NCBI GenBank assembly: GCA_000717735.1 | Contig: JOBE01000033.1 | Location: forward strand, 1-64,000 | Direction of reading: 5' to 3' | DNA length: 64,000 bases | Source: Streptomyces griseoluteus | GTDB lineage: Bacteria > Actinomycetota > Actinomycetes > Streptomycetales > Streptomycetaceae | Shown here: positions 50,819 through 60,210 of the stretch, in pieces | Position numbering within the stretch: position 1 is the first letter of the stretch | How the letters are laid out: each line of letters begins with the position of its first letter | Made by a program: the position numbers and the translations under genes | Notes under the pieces: generated by a model | What the model was told of the DNA's origin: nothing | Database searches by the model: none | Seen by the model: the letters and a program-made list of their open reading frames with translations, nothing else

Positions 50819-52812
50819 CAGCGCTCCTTGCCGGGCGAGGGCTCCCCGTACACGTAGCGTCCGAGCGCCGTGAGGGGGAAGACCTGCCGGTAGAGGTGGT
50901 AGTTGATGGAGAAGTCCCAGGGGAAGCCGGTGCCGGTGAAGTACGGCTCGTCCCAGGAGCCGTCCTCGCGCTGGGTCGCGGCGAGCCAGGCGACGCCCCG
51001 CCGGACCGGCTCGGAGTCGCGCTCGCCGGCCGCGAGGAGGGCGATCAGCGCCCAGGCGGTCTGGGACGCGGTGGAGGTGCCGCGGCCGATCCACCCCGGG
51101 TCGCTGTAGGAGCGGAGGTCCTCGCCCCAGCCGCCGTCCTCGTTCTGTACGGACCCGAGCCAGCCGACGGCCCGGCGGACGGCCGGATGGGAGACGGGCA
51201 GCCCCGCGGCGGTCAGCGCGGGGAGCACCGAGCCGGTGCCGTACACGTGGTTGACGCCCCAGCGGCCGAACCAGGCGCCGTTCGGCTCCTGTTCGGCGAG
51301 CAGCCACTCGATTCCCCTGCGGGTACGGGGGTCCTGGGCGAGGCCCTCGTACGCCAGCATCTCCACCACGTGGGCGGTGACGTCGGCGGACGGCGGGTCG
51401 ATCACCTCGCCGAAGTCGCAGAACGGCAACTTGTTCGGGAAGGCACTGGTGTTGTCGGCGTCGAACGCGCCCCAGGCGCCGCCCCGCGACTGCATGCCGA
51501 GCGTCCAGCGGGTGCCCCGGGCGACGGCCGCCTCCACCCGTGCGGGCTCGGGGTGCCGGACCCTGTGCAGGGCGAGCACCACCTCCGCGGTGTCGTCGAT
51601 GTCGGGGTAGTTGTCGTTGTGGAACTCGAACGCCCAGCCGCCCGGCGGCAGTTCGGGCCGCCGTACCGCCCAGTCCCCGGTCCTGGTGATCTCCTCGTCG
51701 AGCATCCAGTCGACGGCCCTCACCAGGGCCGGGTGGTCCGGCGGGAGCCCGGCGTCGGCGAGCGCGATCGTGGCGAGGCAGGTGTCCCAGACGGGCGACT
51801 GACAGGCCTCGATCATCCGGGAGCCGTCCTCGCGCCACACGGCGAACCGGTCGAGCGATTCGAGACCGGCACGCATGACGGGGTGCCCGAGGTCGTAGCC
51901 GAGGAGGTGGAGGGCGATGACGGAGTAGACGGCGGGGGGCTGGATGCCGCCCCAGCAGCCGTCGTTCTCCTGGCGTTCGACGATCCAGCGCGCGGCGACG
52001 TTCATGGCGGTCCTGCGCAGGGCGCGGGGCGCCACCCGGTGATAGGCGTGCAGCGCCTTGTCGAGCCGCTGGAAGATCCCGTCCCAGCCCGTCGCGGGGG
52101 CGAGGGGCCGTGGCGGGTTCGGCCGGGCCGGGTCGGTGTGCAGCTCGTCGAGCGGGAAGGGCGCGGGGCGGACCGGCCGCTTCGCGGAGACGACGGTGAG
52201 CGGCACGATCGTCTGCCGGGCCCAGCAGCCGAAGTCGTAGATGTTGAGCGGGAACCACTTCGGCAGGAAGAGCAGTTCCGGGGGCAGTTCCGGCAGGTCC
52301 TCCCAGCGCCACCAGCCGAAGAGGGCGAGCCAGATCCTGGTGAAGACCCGGGCGGCGGCGATGCCGCCCCTGGCGCGCACCCAGGCGGCGGCGCGTGCCA
52401 TGTGCGGGGCCTCGGGCAGGTCTCCGGCGAGCCGCAGGGCCACATACGCCTCGACGGTGGCGGAGACCTCGCCGGGCCCGCCGTAGAAGGTGGCCCAGGC
52501 GCCGTCCTCGCGCTGCTCGCGGCGGATGTGGAGGGCGGCGGCGCGGGTGGTGTCGGCATCGAGGATGCCCAGGAACTGGCGGAGGAGGAGGTCCTCGGCG
52601 TCCATGGTGACGTTGGTCTCCAGGTCGCCCTTCCACCAGCCCTCTGGATCCTGTCGGGCGAGCAGGTGCTCGACGGCCCGCTCCGCGGCGCGCGCGGCGG
52701 TCCCGTCGAGGTCCGACGCGGCGCCGCCACCACGTCGGGGCTCGTGCGTCGTGCTGGCCGCGGCTGCCCCGGGGCTCGCGGCCCCGGGGTTCCCGTCGGT
52801 CGTCGCTGTCAT
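50818..52812 (-). CDS. shc: squalene-hopene cyclase
   Basis: A 664-aa triterpene cyclase. The catalytic acid motif is DIDD (PDIDDTAE, near residue 402). Repeated QW motifs (QREDGAWATFY, QENDGCWGG, QNEDGGWGE, QREDGSWDE) mark the alpha-barrel folds. It forms hopene and hopanol from squalene at the membrane. ATG 52812 after AAAGGGGAAG; the open frame upstream to 52902 is leader. A 106-bp gap separates it from the polyprenyl synthase gene. Confidence 0.95.
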   Translation of the reverse strand: MTATTDGNPGAASPGAAAASTTHEPRRGGGAASDLDGTAARAAERAVEHLLARQDPEGWWKGDLETNVTMDAEDLLLRQFLGILDADTTRAAALHIRREQREDGAWATFYGGPGEVSATVEAYVALRLAGDLPEAPHMARAAAWVRARGGIAAARVFTRIWLALFGWWRWEDLPELPPELLFLPKWFPLNIYDFGCWARQTIVPLTVVSAKRPVRPAPFPLDELHTDPARPNPPRPLAPATGWDGIFQRLDKALHAYHRVAPRALRRTAMNVAARWIVERQENDGCWGGIQPPAVYSVIALHLLGYDLGHPVMRAGLESLDRFAVWREDGSRMIEACQSPVWDTCLATIALADAGLPPDHPALVRAVDWMLDEEITRTGDWAVRRPELPPGGWAFEFHNDNYPDIDDTAEVVLALHRVRHPEPARVEAAVARGTRWTLGMQSRGGAWGAFDADNTSAFPNKLPFCDFGEVIDPPSADVTAHVVEMLAYEGLAQDPRTRRGIEWLLAEQEPNGAWFGRWGVNHVYGTGSVLPALTAAGLPVSHPAVRRAVGWLGSVQNEDGGWGEDLRSYSDPGWIGRGTSTASQTAWALIALLAAGERDSEPVRRGVAWLAATQREDGSWDEPYFTGTGFPWDFSINYHLYRQVFPLTALGRYVYGEPSPGKER

Positions 52813-52918
52813 GGCTTCCCCTTTGGCAGTCGGTGTCTTCTGCTTCTGCGGGTCTGCCGTCGGCCGGCGCCGGAGGGCACCGGCCGGCGACCGCGAACTC
52901 ATATCAGGGTGATGGTGA

Positions 52919-54019
52919 TCATCTCTTCCGTACGACCACGAAGTCGGCGAGCGCGGTGAGCTGCGCCCGTACGCGGGCGGACATGTCCACCTCGTCCAGG
53001 GCCGCGACCGCGACCGCGTGCTGGCGGCGGGCCTCCTGGGAGGTCCACTCGCGTCCTCCGGCCTCCTCGATGAGGGCCGCCCGGAAGGCGAACTCCTCCT
53101 CGGAGAAACCGTCGAGGTCGTTGGACTTGGCGTCCGCGGCGAGCAGTTCGCCGAGCCGCTCGGAGGCGTCGCCGCCGGCGGCGAGGGCGGCGACGACCGG
53201 GAGGGACTTCTTGCGCTGGCGCAGGTCGCTCCAGGTCTGCTTGCCGGTGGACTCCGGGTCGCCCCAGATGCCGAGCAGGTCGTCCACGGCCTGGAAGGCC
53301 AGGCCCAGGTGGTACCCGTACTCCTCCAGCTTGTCGGCGGTGCGGTCGTCGGCCCCGCCGAGCACGGCGCCGATGGAGACGGCGCAGGCGAGCAGGGCGC
53401 CGGTCTTGTTGCCCTCCATCTCCAGGCACTCCTCGACGGTGACCCGCTCGCGGTGCTCGTAGGAGATGTCCTGGGCCTGACCGTCGATGAGCTTCCGGCT
53501 GGCGGTGGTGAGCCTGCGGGTCGCGCGGCCCGCCTCGGCCGTGCCGAGCTCGAGGAGGACCTCGTTGGCGAGCGCGAACAGGGCGTCGCCGACGAGGATG
53601 GCCTGCGCGGGGCCGTGCACCTTCCACACGGTGTCGCGGTGGCGGCGCTGTTCGTCCCCGTCCATCAGGTCGTCGTGCAGCAGCGAGAAGTTGTGGACGA
53701 GTTCCACGGCGACGGCGCCGGGGATTCCGACCTCGGGCGCGGCGCCCGCGGCCTCGGCCGACAGCAGGGCGAGCGCGGGGCGGACGGCCTTGCCTCCGTC
53801 GCCGTCCGCGGGCCTGCCGTGGGCGTCGATCCAGCCGAAGTGGTAGGCGGCCACGGTGTTCATGGGCGGCGCGAGGCGGTCGACGGCCGCCCGCAGTACG
53901 GGGGTGGACAGGGTCCGCCCCCGCTCCAGCAGTGCGGACACGTCCGCGGTGTCGACGGCCGGATTACCCGGCGGCGCTGTCGGCACGGTCTCTCCTCTTG
54001 TTCCGGTACTCACACTCAT
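52919..54019 (-). CDS. polyprenyl diphosphate synthase of the hopanoid operon
   Basis: A 366-aa trans-isoprenyl diphosphate synthase. First Asp-rich motif DDLMDGD near residue 116, second DDLLGIWGD near 250, plus GKAVRPALALLSAEAAG. It should supply farnesyl (or longer) diphosphate for squalene. The ATG overlaps the hpnE stop by 4 bp. Confidence 0.93.
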   Translation of the reverse strand: MSVSTGTRGETVPTAPPGNPAVDTADVSALLERGRTLSTPVLRAAVDRLAPPMNTVAAYHFGWIDAHGRPADGDGGKAVRPALALLSAEAAGAAPEVGIPGAVAVELVHNFSLLHDDLMDGDEQRRHRDTVWKVHGPAQAILVGDALFALANEVLLELGTAEAGRATRRLTTASRKLIDGQAQDISYEHRERVTVEECLEMEGNKTGALLACAVSIGAVLGGADDRTADKLEEYGYHLGLAFQAVDDLLGIWGDPESTGKQTWSDLRQRKKSLPVVAALAAGGDASERLGELLAADAKSNDLDGFSEEEFAFRAALIEEAGGREWTSQEARRQHAVAVAALDEVDMSARVRAQLTALADFVVVRKR

Positions 54020-55416
54020 ACCGCCTCCTGCAGCGGATGGTCATGGCGGCGGCCGAGGGTGGAGAGCACGGCGCCCGCGGCGCTGAAACCGCTGCGGACG
54101 GCACCCTCCATGGTCGCGGGCCAGCCTGTGGCGGTCCAGGCCCCGGCCAGATACAGCCCCGGGGCCCGGGTGCGGGCGCCGGGGCGCAGCCGGCCGACGC
54201 CCGGGGCGGGGGCGAACGTCGCCGTCCGCTCCCTGGTGACGAAGAAGTCGCGGATCCCGGCACCGCGGGCGGCGGGCAGCAGCCGCTCCAGCTCGGGGAG
54301 GTACTTCGCGCGCAGGGCGGCGACGGGTTCGTCGATCTCGTCCTGGGCGGCGGACTGGGAGACGGCGAGGTACTGTCCGCCGCCGGTGAGTCCGGAGGAG
54401 TCGGTGCGGTCGAAGACCCACTGGACCGGGGAGCCGAGGGTGGTGAAGAAGGGCCGCTTCAGGACCTTGCGGTCGTAGACGACGTGCAGGTTGAGGATGG
54501 GGGCGGTCGCGATGTCGAGGAGCCGGTCGGGGTCGTCGAGGGCGCCCTCGGGCAGCAGTCCGTGGGTCTCCTGCTGCGGTACGGCGAGGACGACGGCGTC
54601 CGCGGTGATCGTCTCGCCGGGTACGTCGACGGTCCAACGGCCGTCGTCGGTACGGGAGATCCGGTCGGCCTTGGTGCGGAGCAGGGTGCGGACGCCGAGG
54701 GCGTCGAGCTCCTTCGCGGCCCGGGTGTCGTGGAGTTCGCCGAGCGGGACGTGGGCCCAGCCGATGTCGGCGGCACCGGGCTCGGAGAGCAGACCGGTCT
54801 TGAAGACCATCGCGGCGAGGCCCATGGAGGCCTGCGGGGCGGGGGCGTTGAGGGTCGGGATGCCGACGAGGTCCCACAGGGCCTCGACGGCCCGCGGGGA
54901 CTGCCCGTGCCGGCCGAGCCAGGTGGCGAAGTCGACGCCGTCGAGCGCCGGGTCGGCGGGGTCGAGCTTCTTCAGGGCGAGCGCGGCCCGGCCGACGGAG
55001 GCACGCTCGGCGAGCGAGAGGTGCGGGTACGTGGCGAGGCTGCGCGCCAGGTGCAGCGGTACGGGGAGGTTGTCGCGGCGGATCCGGCCGAGCCGGGGTC
55101 CGCGGGGATGGCCGACGTCGAGGACGGGCACGTCGAGGCGGTCCTGGACGGGTGCCAGCCTGGCGGCGTCGATCCGGTCGAGGAACCAGCGGTAGGCGGT
55201 GCAGCAGCGCAGGTAGACGTGCTGGCCGTTGTCGACGGTGAGGTCGCCACGGCGGAAGGAGAAGGCGAGGCCGCCGAGCCGGGGCCTGCCTTCGAGGAGG
55301 GTGACGCCGACACCGGCCCCGGCGAGCTGGAGCGCGGCGGTGATCCCGGCGAGCCCGCCGCCGACGACGACGGCGTGGGGCTGCCGGGCGTCGCGCTCGG
55401 TTCCTTCGTGGGTCAC
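54016..55416 (-). CDS. hpnE: hydroxysqualene dehydroxylase HpnE
   Basis: A 466-aa FAD-dependent amine-oxidase-fold enzyme. GGGLAGITAALQLAGAG is the FAD motif near residue 18, followed by RLGGLAFSFRRGDLTVDNGQHV and the C-terminal APGLYLAGAWTATGWPATMEGA. HpnE reduces hydroxysqualene to squalene. GTG 55416 (GGAGG upstream) overlaps the stop of a 29-aa ORF by 4 bp; the ~30 residues that a longer reading would add are out of family. Confidence 0.92.
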   Translation of the reverse strand: MTHEGTERDARQPHAVVVGGGLAGITAALQLAGAGVGVTLLEGRPRLGGLAFSFRRGDLTVDNGQHVYLRCCTAYRWFLDRIDAARLAPVQDRLDVPVLDVGHPRGPRLGRIRRDNLPVPLHLARSLATYPHLSLAERASVGRAALALKKLDPADPALDGVDFATWLGRHGQSPRAVEALWDLVGIPTLNAPAPQASMGLAAMVFKTGLLSEPGAADIGWAHVPLGELHDTRAAKELDALGVRTLLRTKADRISRTDDGRWTVDVPGETITADAVVLAVPQQETHGLLPEGALDDPDRLLDIATAPILNLHVVYDRKVLKRPFFTTLGSPVQWVFDRTDSSGLTGGGQYLAVSQSAAQDEIDEPVAALRAKYLPELERLLPAARGAGIRDFFVTRERTATFAPAPGVGRLRPGARTRAPGLYLAGAWTATGWPATMEGAVRSGFSAAGAVLSTLGRRHDHPLQEAV

Positions 55417-55502
55417 TCGGCCTCCGTTCGGGTCGTCGCGGGCAGGGACGCCGGGACGGCGTCCGGGGTTGCCCGGCGGGCCGGGGCGTACGGAACGATC
55501 AT
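55413..55502 (-). CDS. 29-aa coupled small ORF between hpnD and hpnE (DUF6380-like)
   Basis: ATG 55502 has AGGAGG six bases upstream, overlaps the hpnD stop (ATGA), and its TGA overlaps the hpnE GTG. The peptide contains ARRATPDAVPASLPATT, which recalls the tiny DUF6380 proteins annotated in Streptomyces. It could be a true small protein or a coupling bridge between two enzymes. Confidence 0.6.
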   Translation of the reverse strand: MIVPYAPARRATPDAVPASLPATTRTEAE

Positions 55503-56449
55503 GCACGCCTCCTGACCGTACGCCGGGCGATGTGGCGGGTGTCGAGGCCGGAGAGGCCGCGCACCGCGACGTACGCCTTCTCGCGGCCCGGCAGCGAGAC
55601 CCGGCCGCGCAGCACGGCCCCGGGGTCGCGTTCGATCCGGTCGAGGAGGCGGCGGTAGATGCCGGCCATGGCGGCGACGCAGGCGCCGCTGCGCCGGTCG
55701 AGCATGGGCAGCAGCCGGTAGCCCTCGGCGAACAGGGCGCGGGCGCGCCGCACTTCGAAGTGGACGAGGCCGTCGAAGTCGGCGCCGGCGGGCGGGGTCT
55801 CGCCGCCGAAGCCCTCGCCGCAGCCGAACTTGGCGAGGTCGTCGCCCGGCAGGTAGGTCCGCCCGTTCTCCGCGTCCTCGCGTACGTCCCTGAGGATGTT
55901 GGTGAGTTGGAGCGCGAGGCCCAGGGTGTCCGCGTACTCGGGGGCGCGGTCGGCGCCCTGGGCGCCGGGCGCGGTGCCGAAGACGCCGAGGGAGAGCCTG
56001 CCGATCGCCCCGGCGACGCAGCGGCAGTAGACCTTGAGGTCGTCCCAGGTCTCGAAGGTGGCGCCGTGGACGTCCATGAGGACGCCGTCGATGAGTTCGT
56101 CGAGGCCGTCGAGCGGGATCGGGAAGCGTCGGGCCGAGTCGGCGAGGGCGACGGCGACGGGGTCGGTGTCGTCCTCCTCGACCTCTCCGGCGCGGATCCG
56201 GCCGAGCAGGGTGCGGGTGGCCTCCAGGCGCTCCCGCTTGACCTCGGGCGCGAGCGTGCCGTCGCCGATGTCGTCGACGCGCCGGGAGAAGGCGTACAGG
56301 GCGGACATCGCCTGGCGCTTCCCGGCCGGCAGCAGCCGGATCCCGTAGGCGAAGTTGCGCGCCTGCTGTCCGGTGACCGCCTCGCAGTAGCTGTAGGCGG
56401 CCTGTACCGGTGCGGACGACTGGGGGTGTCCCTCCACGGTCGCGCTCAC
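55499..56449 (-). CDS. hpnD: presqualene diphosphate synthase HpnD
   Basis: A 316-aa squalene/phytoene-synthase fold. Asp-rich motifs SRRVDDIGDG near residue 52 and LTNILRDVREDAENGRTYLP near 185. It makes presqualene diphosphate from two farnesyl diphosphates. GTG 56449 overlaps the hpnC stop (GTGA). Confidence 0.93.
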   Translation of the reverse strand: MSATVEGHPQSSAPVQAAYSYCEAVTGQQARNFAYGIRLLPAGKRQAMSALYAFSRRVDDIGDGTLAPEVKRERLEATRTLLGRIRAGEVEEDDTDPVAVALADSARRFPIPLDGLDELIDGVLMDVHGATFETWDDLKVYCRCVAGAIGRLSLGVFGTAPGAQGADRAPEYADTLGLALQLTNILRDVREDAENGRTYLPGDDLAKFGCGEGFGGETPPAGADFDGLVHFEVRRARALFAEGYRLLPMLDRRSGACVAAMAGIYRRLLDRIERDPGAVLRGRVSLPGREKAYVAVRGLSGLDTRHIARRTVRRRA

Positions 56450-57357
56450 CCCTCTCTCCGCGCGCGGAGCAGAACCGCTCCCGCCTGGCGCATCAGGTTC
56501 GGCTTGGTGGACTTCGGTGGGCCGGTCAGTACGTCGAACCCGGCGTCGGTGATCGCGTCGAGCGCCGCGAGTCCTCCGGCGGTGAATCCCGCGAGGAGGA
56601 GGCGGAGCCGGCCGTGGACGCTGCCGACGAGCGGGCTGCCCGCGTGCAGCAGTGCGCGGGCCCGCTCGGCCTCGAAGGCGATCAGGGCGCGGACGGAGGC
56701 GCCGGCGGTGGGCTCGGCGAGGTCGGCCTCGGTGACGTGGAACCGCTTCAGGTCCTCGGCGGGGAGGTAGATCCGGTCGCGTCCGAGGTCCTCGGCGACG
56801 TCCTGGAGGTGCTCGACGATCTGCAGGGCGGTGCAGATCTCGTCGGAGCGCCTGATCCGCTCGGGGGTGTCGGTGCCGGTGATCGCGAGGACGAGCCGGC
56901 CGACGGGGTTGGCGGAGAGTTCGCAGTACGCGAGGAGGTCGTCGTACGTCTCGTAGCGGCCGATCCGCTGGTCCTGGCGGTTGGCGGCGATGAGGCCGAG
57001 GAAGGGCTCGGGGGTGAGCCCGCACCGTCGGACGGTCGGCTGGAGGTCCCGCAGCAGGGGGTGGCGCGGGCTGCCGTCGAAGACACGGCGGAGGTCGGCC
57101 TCGAAGGCGTCGAGGAAGGCGAGCCGGTCCTCGGCGGTCTCCGGGTCGAGGCCGAGGTGGATGGCGTCGGCGCCGCCGGGGGCGAGGTCGCCGTCGCCGA
57201 TGTCGTCGACGAGGCGGGCGAAGCCGTAGACGGCCATCAGGTCGTCGCGCCAGGCCCGCGGCAGGAAGAAGGGGGCCACGGGGAAGTTCTCGTCCGCGGC
57301 CTTGCCGAGTGTGGCGTGCGAGGAGGCGTCGGGGCGCGCCTGCCTGGTGTCCGTCAC
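56446..57357 (-). CDS. hpnC: hydroxysqualene synthase HpnC
   Basis: A 303-aa member of the same fold as HpnD, with ARLVDDIGDGD near residue 48 and EHLQDVAEDLGRDRIYLP near 180. HpnC converts presqualene diphosphate to hydroxysqualene. First structural gene of the hopanoid operon; GTG 57357 overlaps the stop of a 20-aa leader ORF. Confidence 0.93.
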   Translation of the reverse strand: MTDTRQARPDASSHATLGKAADENFPVAPFFLPRAWRDDLMAVYGFARLVDDIGDGDLAPGGADAIHLGLDPETAEDRLAFLDAFEADLRRVFDGSPRHPLLRDLQPTVRRCGLTPEPFLGLIAANRQDQRIGRYETYDDLLAYCELSANPVGRLVLAITGTDTPERIRRSDEICTALQIVEHLQDVAEDLGRDRIYLPAEDLKRFHVTEADLAEPTAGASVRALIAFEAERARALLHAGSPLVGSVHGRLRLLLAGFTAGGLAALDAITDAGFDVLTGPPKSTKPNLMRQAGAVLLRARREG

Positions 57358-57416
57358 AGGTCACTGCCCGCCGGAGGGACGGCGACACCCTCGTGGAGCT
57401 GGAGATTCTGCGTCAT
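57354..57416 (-). CDS. 20-aa leader ORF before hpnC
   Basis: ATG 57416 starts a 20-codon frame (MTQNLQLHEG...) whose TGA overlaps the hpnC GTG by 4 bp. The ribosome site is weak (GGGAG, 12 nt away). It may load ribosomes onto hpnC; evidence is position only. Confidence 0.35.
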   Translation of the reverse strand: MTQNLQLHEGVAVPPAGSDL

Positions 57417-57669
57417 GGCCGTCACGTCTCCCGTTCTACACTGCCGATCCAATCCATCCCATTTCGGACACGCCGCCGACCCCCGTCCATAGGGCTGCCG
57501 CCCGGGGGCTCGATGGCCGTGGGGTATCGCCCTACTTGCCGCGAAACAGACCGCTCCAGCTTACGTTGTACGACGCCCGTCGGCGTTACGGGGTGCCGGG
57601 CGGCGGCAAGCTCACCCGTACGGGCCATCAACCCGCCGGTGAGGAAAGGGAGTTCGGCTTGCAGTGGGC

Positions 57670-58317
57670 TCAGAGGGCGCGTGCGCCCGAGACCACCATG
57701 GCGAGGGTCGTCTCGACGACGGCGTTCCTGCGCTGCACGGGAAGGCGGCGAAGGGGCCCGTCGACCAGGAGGAGTGACAGTCCGTGCACGGCCGACCACG
57801 CGGCGGCGCCGGTGGCGGGCCGGGTGCCGGGCCGGGCGGCGCCGGACCGGGCGAGCGTCTCCAGCGCCTCCCTCAGCAGGGTGAAGGCGCGGATCTCGGG
57901 CTCGGTCTGCGGCCGCTCCGGCGCCGGTTCGTCCGTGGCACCGGGGCGGGGTACGCAGAACGCGGCCCGGTAGAGGCCGGGCTGCTCGACGGCGAAGCCG
58001 ACGTACCCCCGGCAGAGGGCGGCGACCCGGCGCTCGGCCGCCAGGGCGGGGTCGTCGGCGCCCGGCTCGCGGGCTGCGGCCCGCTCCATGGAGTCGGCGA
58101 GTTCGCGCCGGGCGTGGGTCCTGACGGTGCGCAGGAGTTCACCGCGTCCGTCGAAGTGCCGGTAGGCGGCGGTGGGCGAGACGCCGACCCGGCGGGCCGC
58201 CTCGCGCAGGACGACCCGCTCGGGGCCGCCCTCGGTGGCGAGGGCGACGGCCGCGCAGATCAGCGCGTTGCGCAGATCGCCGTGATGATAGGTGTTTCCC
58301 CCCGAGATCGCTGCCAT
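57670..58317 (-). CDS. TetR-family regulator upstream of the hopanoid operon
   Basis: A 215-aa TetR regulator. HTH: VVLREAARRVGVSPTAAYRHFDGRGELLR; the C-terminal ligand domain contains WSAVHGLSLLL, typical of the WHG-type TetR group. Its 3' end is 253 bp from the hopanoid leader ORF on the same strand, and that gap (57417-57669) holds no gene. It may regulate the hopanoid operon or the surface-polymer genes (inference). Confidence 0.9.
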   Translation of the reverse strand: MAAISGGNTYHHGDLRNALICAAVALATEGGPERVVLREAARRVGVSPTAAYRHFDGRGELLRTVRTHARRELADSMERAAAREPGADDPALAAERRVAALCRGYVGFAVEQPGLYRAAFCVPRPGATDEPAPERPQTEPEIRAFTLLREALETLARSGAARPGTRPATGAAAWSAVHGLSLLLVDGPLRRLPVQRRNAVVETTLAMVVSGARAL

Positions 58318-58387
58318 GGGCTCATCCTGCCCGATGTTGACCGCATGAACATTCCAGGTGGCGGCGCGACGCGCGAAAAACGGAAGA

Positions 58388-58415
58388 GCCCCTACCGGAT
58401 GAATCCGGCAGGGGC
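58388..58415 (-). terminator. terminator after the surface-polymer export operon
   Basis: 13-bp stem with one mismatch (GCCCCTACCGGAT / ATCCGGCAGGGGC, loop GA), 26 bp past the ABC ATPase stop. Confidence 0.8.
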
Positions 58416-58441
58416 CCCTCGCGGGATCCGAACGACAGGCC

Positions 58442-59239
58442 CTAGCGAGCGGTCTCGCGCTCGTACGCCTTGAGCACCTCGTCCGTGGGGCCGTCCATCA
58501 GGAGCTGCCCCTTCTCCAGCCAGAGCACCCGGTCGCAGGTGTCCCGGATGGACTTGTTGCTGTGGCTCACCAGGAAGACCGTGCCGGCCTCCTTGCGGAG
58601 CTCGCGGATGCGCTCCTCGGAGCGGATCTGGAACTTGCGGTCGCCGGTCGCGAGCGCCTCGTCGATGAGGAGGACGTCGTGGTTCTTGGCGGCCGCGATG
58701 GCGAAGCGGAGCCGGGCGCCCATGCCGGAGGAGTACGTGCGCATGGGCAGGCTGATGAAGTCGCCCTTCTCGTTGATGCCGGAGAAGTCGACGATCCCCT
58801 CGTAGCGCGAGCGGACCTCCTCGCGGCTCATGCCCATGGCGAGGCCGCCGAGGATGACGTTGCGCTCACCGGTGAGGTCGTTCATGAGCGCCGCGTTGAC
58901 GCCCAGGAGCGAGGGCTGCCCGTCGGTGTAGACCTTGCCGCTCTCGGTGGGGAGCAGACCGGCGACGGCGCGGAGCAGGGTGGACTTGCCGGAGCCGTTG
59001 GAGCCGATGAGGCCGATGGCCTCGCCCCGGTAGGCGGTGAAGGTGACGCCGCGGACCGCGTGGACCTTGCGGACGCCCCGGGTGACCTCGGCCTTGCCGC
59101 GGCCGACGATCCGGCTGAGCGCCGCCGTGGCGCTGCCCTTGCCTCCGCCACCGGCGTTGACCCGGTAGACGATGTGGACGTCGTCGCAGATGACGGTGGG
59201 AACGTCGGACCGGTCGGTGTTCGTGTTCGTATCAGCCAC
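58442..59239 (-). CDS. ABC transporter ATPase, Wzt/TagH-type polysaccharide exporter
   Basis: A 265-aa ATPase. Walker A GSNGSGKST near residue 80, signature region YSSGMGARLRFAIA, Walker B LLIDEALATGD, switch VSHSNKS. The SSGM signature and the short N-terminal extension match TagH/Wzt exporters of teichoic-acid-like or polysaccharide chains. It overlaps the permease gene by 8 bp. Confidence 0.92.
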   Translation of the reverse strand: MADTNTNTDRSDVPTVICDDVHIVYRVNAGGGGKGSATAALSRIVGRGKAEVTRGVRKVHAVRGVTFTAYRGEAIGLIGSNGSGKSTLLRAVAGLLPTESGKVYTDGQPSLLGVNAALMNDLTGERNVILGGLAMGMSREEVRSRYEGIVDFSGINEKGDFISLPMRTYSSGMGARLRFAIAAAKNHDVLLIDEALATGDRKFQIRSEERIRELRKEAGTVFLVSHSNKSIRDTCDRVLWLEKGQLLMDGPTDEVLKAYERETAR

Positions 59240-60161
59240 GACCGTACCTCTCCTCGGCCTTCCAGAAGTAGACGAAGCCGCCGATGCCGAAGGCCAGCGC
59301 CCAGCCGAGCGCGGTCATCCAGACGTGCGCCGGCAGGTTCTCCGCGCCGTAGCCCTCGATGAGGGAGAAGCGGATCAGGTCCATGTAGACGGCCGCCGGG
59401 TTGTACATGAGGACGTCGGCGATCCAGGCCGGCTTGTCGGCGAGCATCACCGGGATCGAGAACATCACGCCGGAGGCGTACATCCAGGTGCGCATGACGA
59501 ACGGCATCAGCTGGGCGAGGTCGGGCGTCTTGGAGCCCATCCTCGCCACGATCATGGCGAGTCCGACGTTGAACACGAACTGCAGGAACAGTGCCGGGAT
59601 CAGCAGCAGCCAGCGGAGCGAGGGGTAGCTGCCGAAGGCGATCGCGACCGCCACGAGCACGATCATCGAGAACATCAGCTGCTGGAGCTGCTGAAGGGAG
59701 AACGAGATCGGCAGCGTGGCCCGGGGGAAGTGCAGGGCCCGGACGAGGCCCAGGTTGCCCGAGATCGCCCGGACGCCGGCCATGACCGAGCTCTGGGTGA
59801 AGGTGAACACGAAGATGCCGGTGACCAGGAAGGGGATGTAGACCCCCTTGGTCATGCCGCGGCCGGCGTCCAGGATGAGCCCGAAGATCAGGTAGTAGAC
59901 GAGGGCGTTCAGGAGCGGGGTCGCCACCTGCCACACCTGGCCCAGCTTCGCCTGGCTGTACTGGGCGGTCAGCTTCGCCGAGGAGAAGGCCAGGATGAAG
60001 TGGCGGCGGCTCCACAGCTCACGGACGTACTCGACGAGGCCGGGCCTGGCGCCGCTGACCGAGAGGCCGTACTTCGCGGCCAGCGCGGCCGGCGTCAGGC
60101 CCTCGTCGACGGACGGGGGCGCGCTCGTCGCGACCGCCCCGCCCTGCTGTGTGTCACTCAC
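59232..60161 (-). CDS. ABC-2-type permease, Wzm/TagG-like
   Basis: A 309-aa permease with about six helices (LNALVYYLIFGLIL, SMIVLVAVAIAFGSYPSL, LQFVFNVGLAMIV, WALAFGIGGFVYFW). Pairs with the downstream Wzt-like ATPase to export a lipid-linked glycopolymer. ATG at 60161. Confidence 0.9.
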   Translation of the reverse strand: MSDTQQGGAVATSAPPSVDEGLTPAALAAKYGLSVSGARPGLVEYVRELWSRRHFILAFSSAKLTAQYSQAKLGQVWQVATPLLNALVYYLIFGLILDAGRGMTKGVYIPFLVTGIFVFTFTQSSVMAGVRAISGNLGLVRALHFPRATLPISFSLQQLQQLMFSMIVLVAVAIAFGSYPSLRWLLLIPALFLQFVFNVGLAMIVARMGSKTPDLAQLMPFVMRTWMYASGVMFSIPVMLADKPAWIADVLMYNPAAVYMDLIRFSLIEGYGAENLPAHVWMTALGWALAFGIGGFVYFWKAEERYGRG

Positions 60162-60210
60162 AAGTCGAAACTTTCGTGTTCAAGATGCGCGGCACGTCGG
60201 TACCACGATG

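Noticed and set aside
52813..52902. Upstream extension of the squalene-hopene cyclase from ATG 52902
   Set aside because: Lys/Gln/Arg-rich leader not seen in cyclases; ATG 52812 has a better ribosome site.
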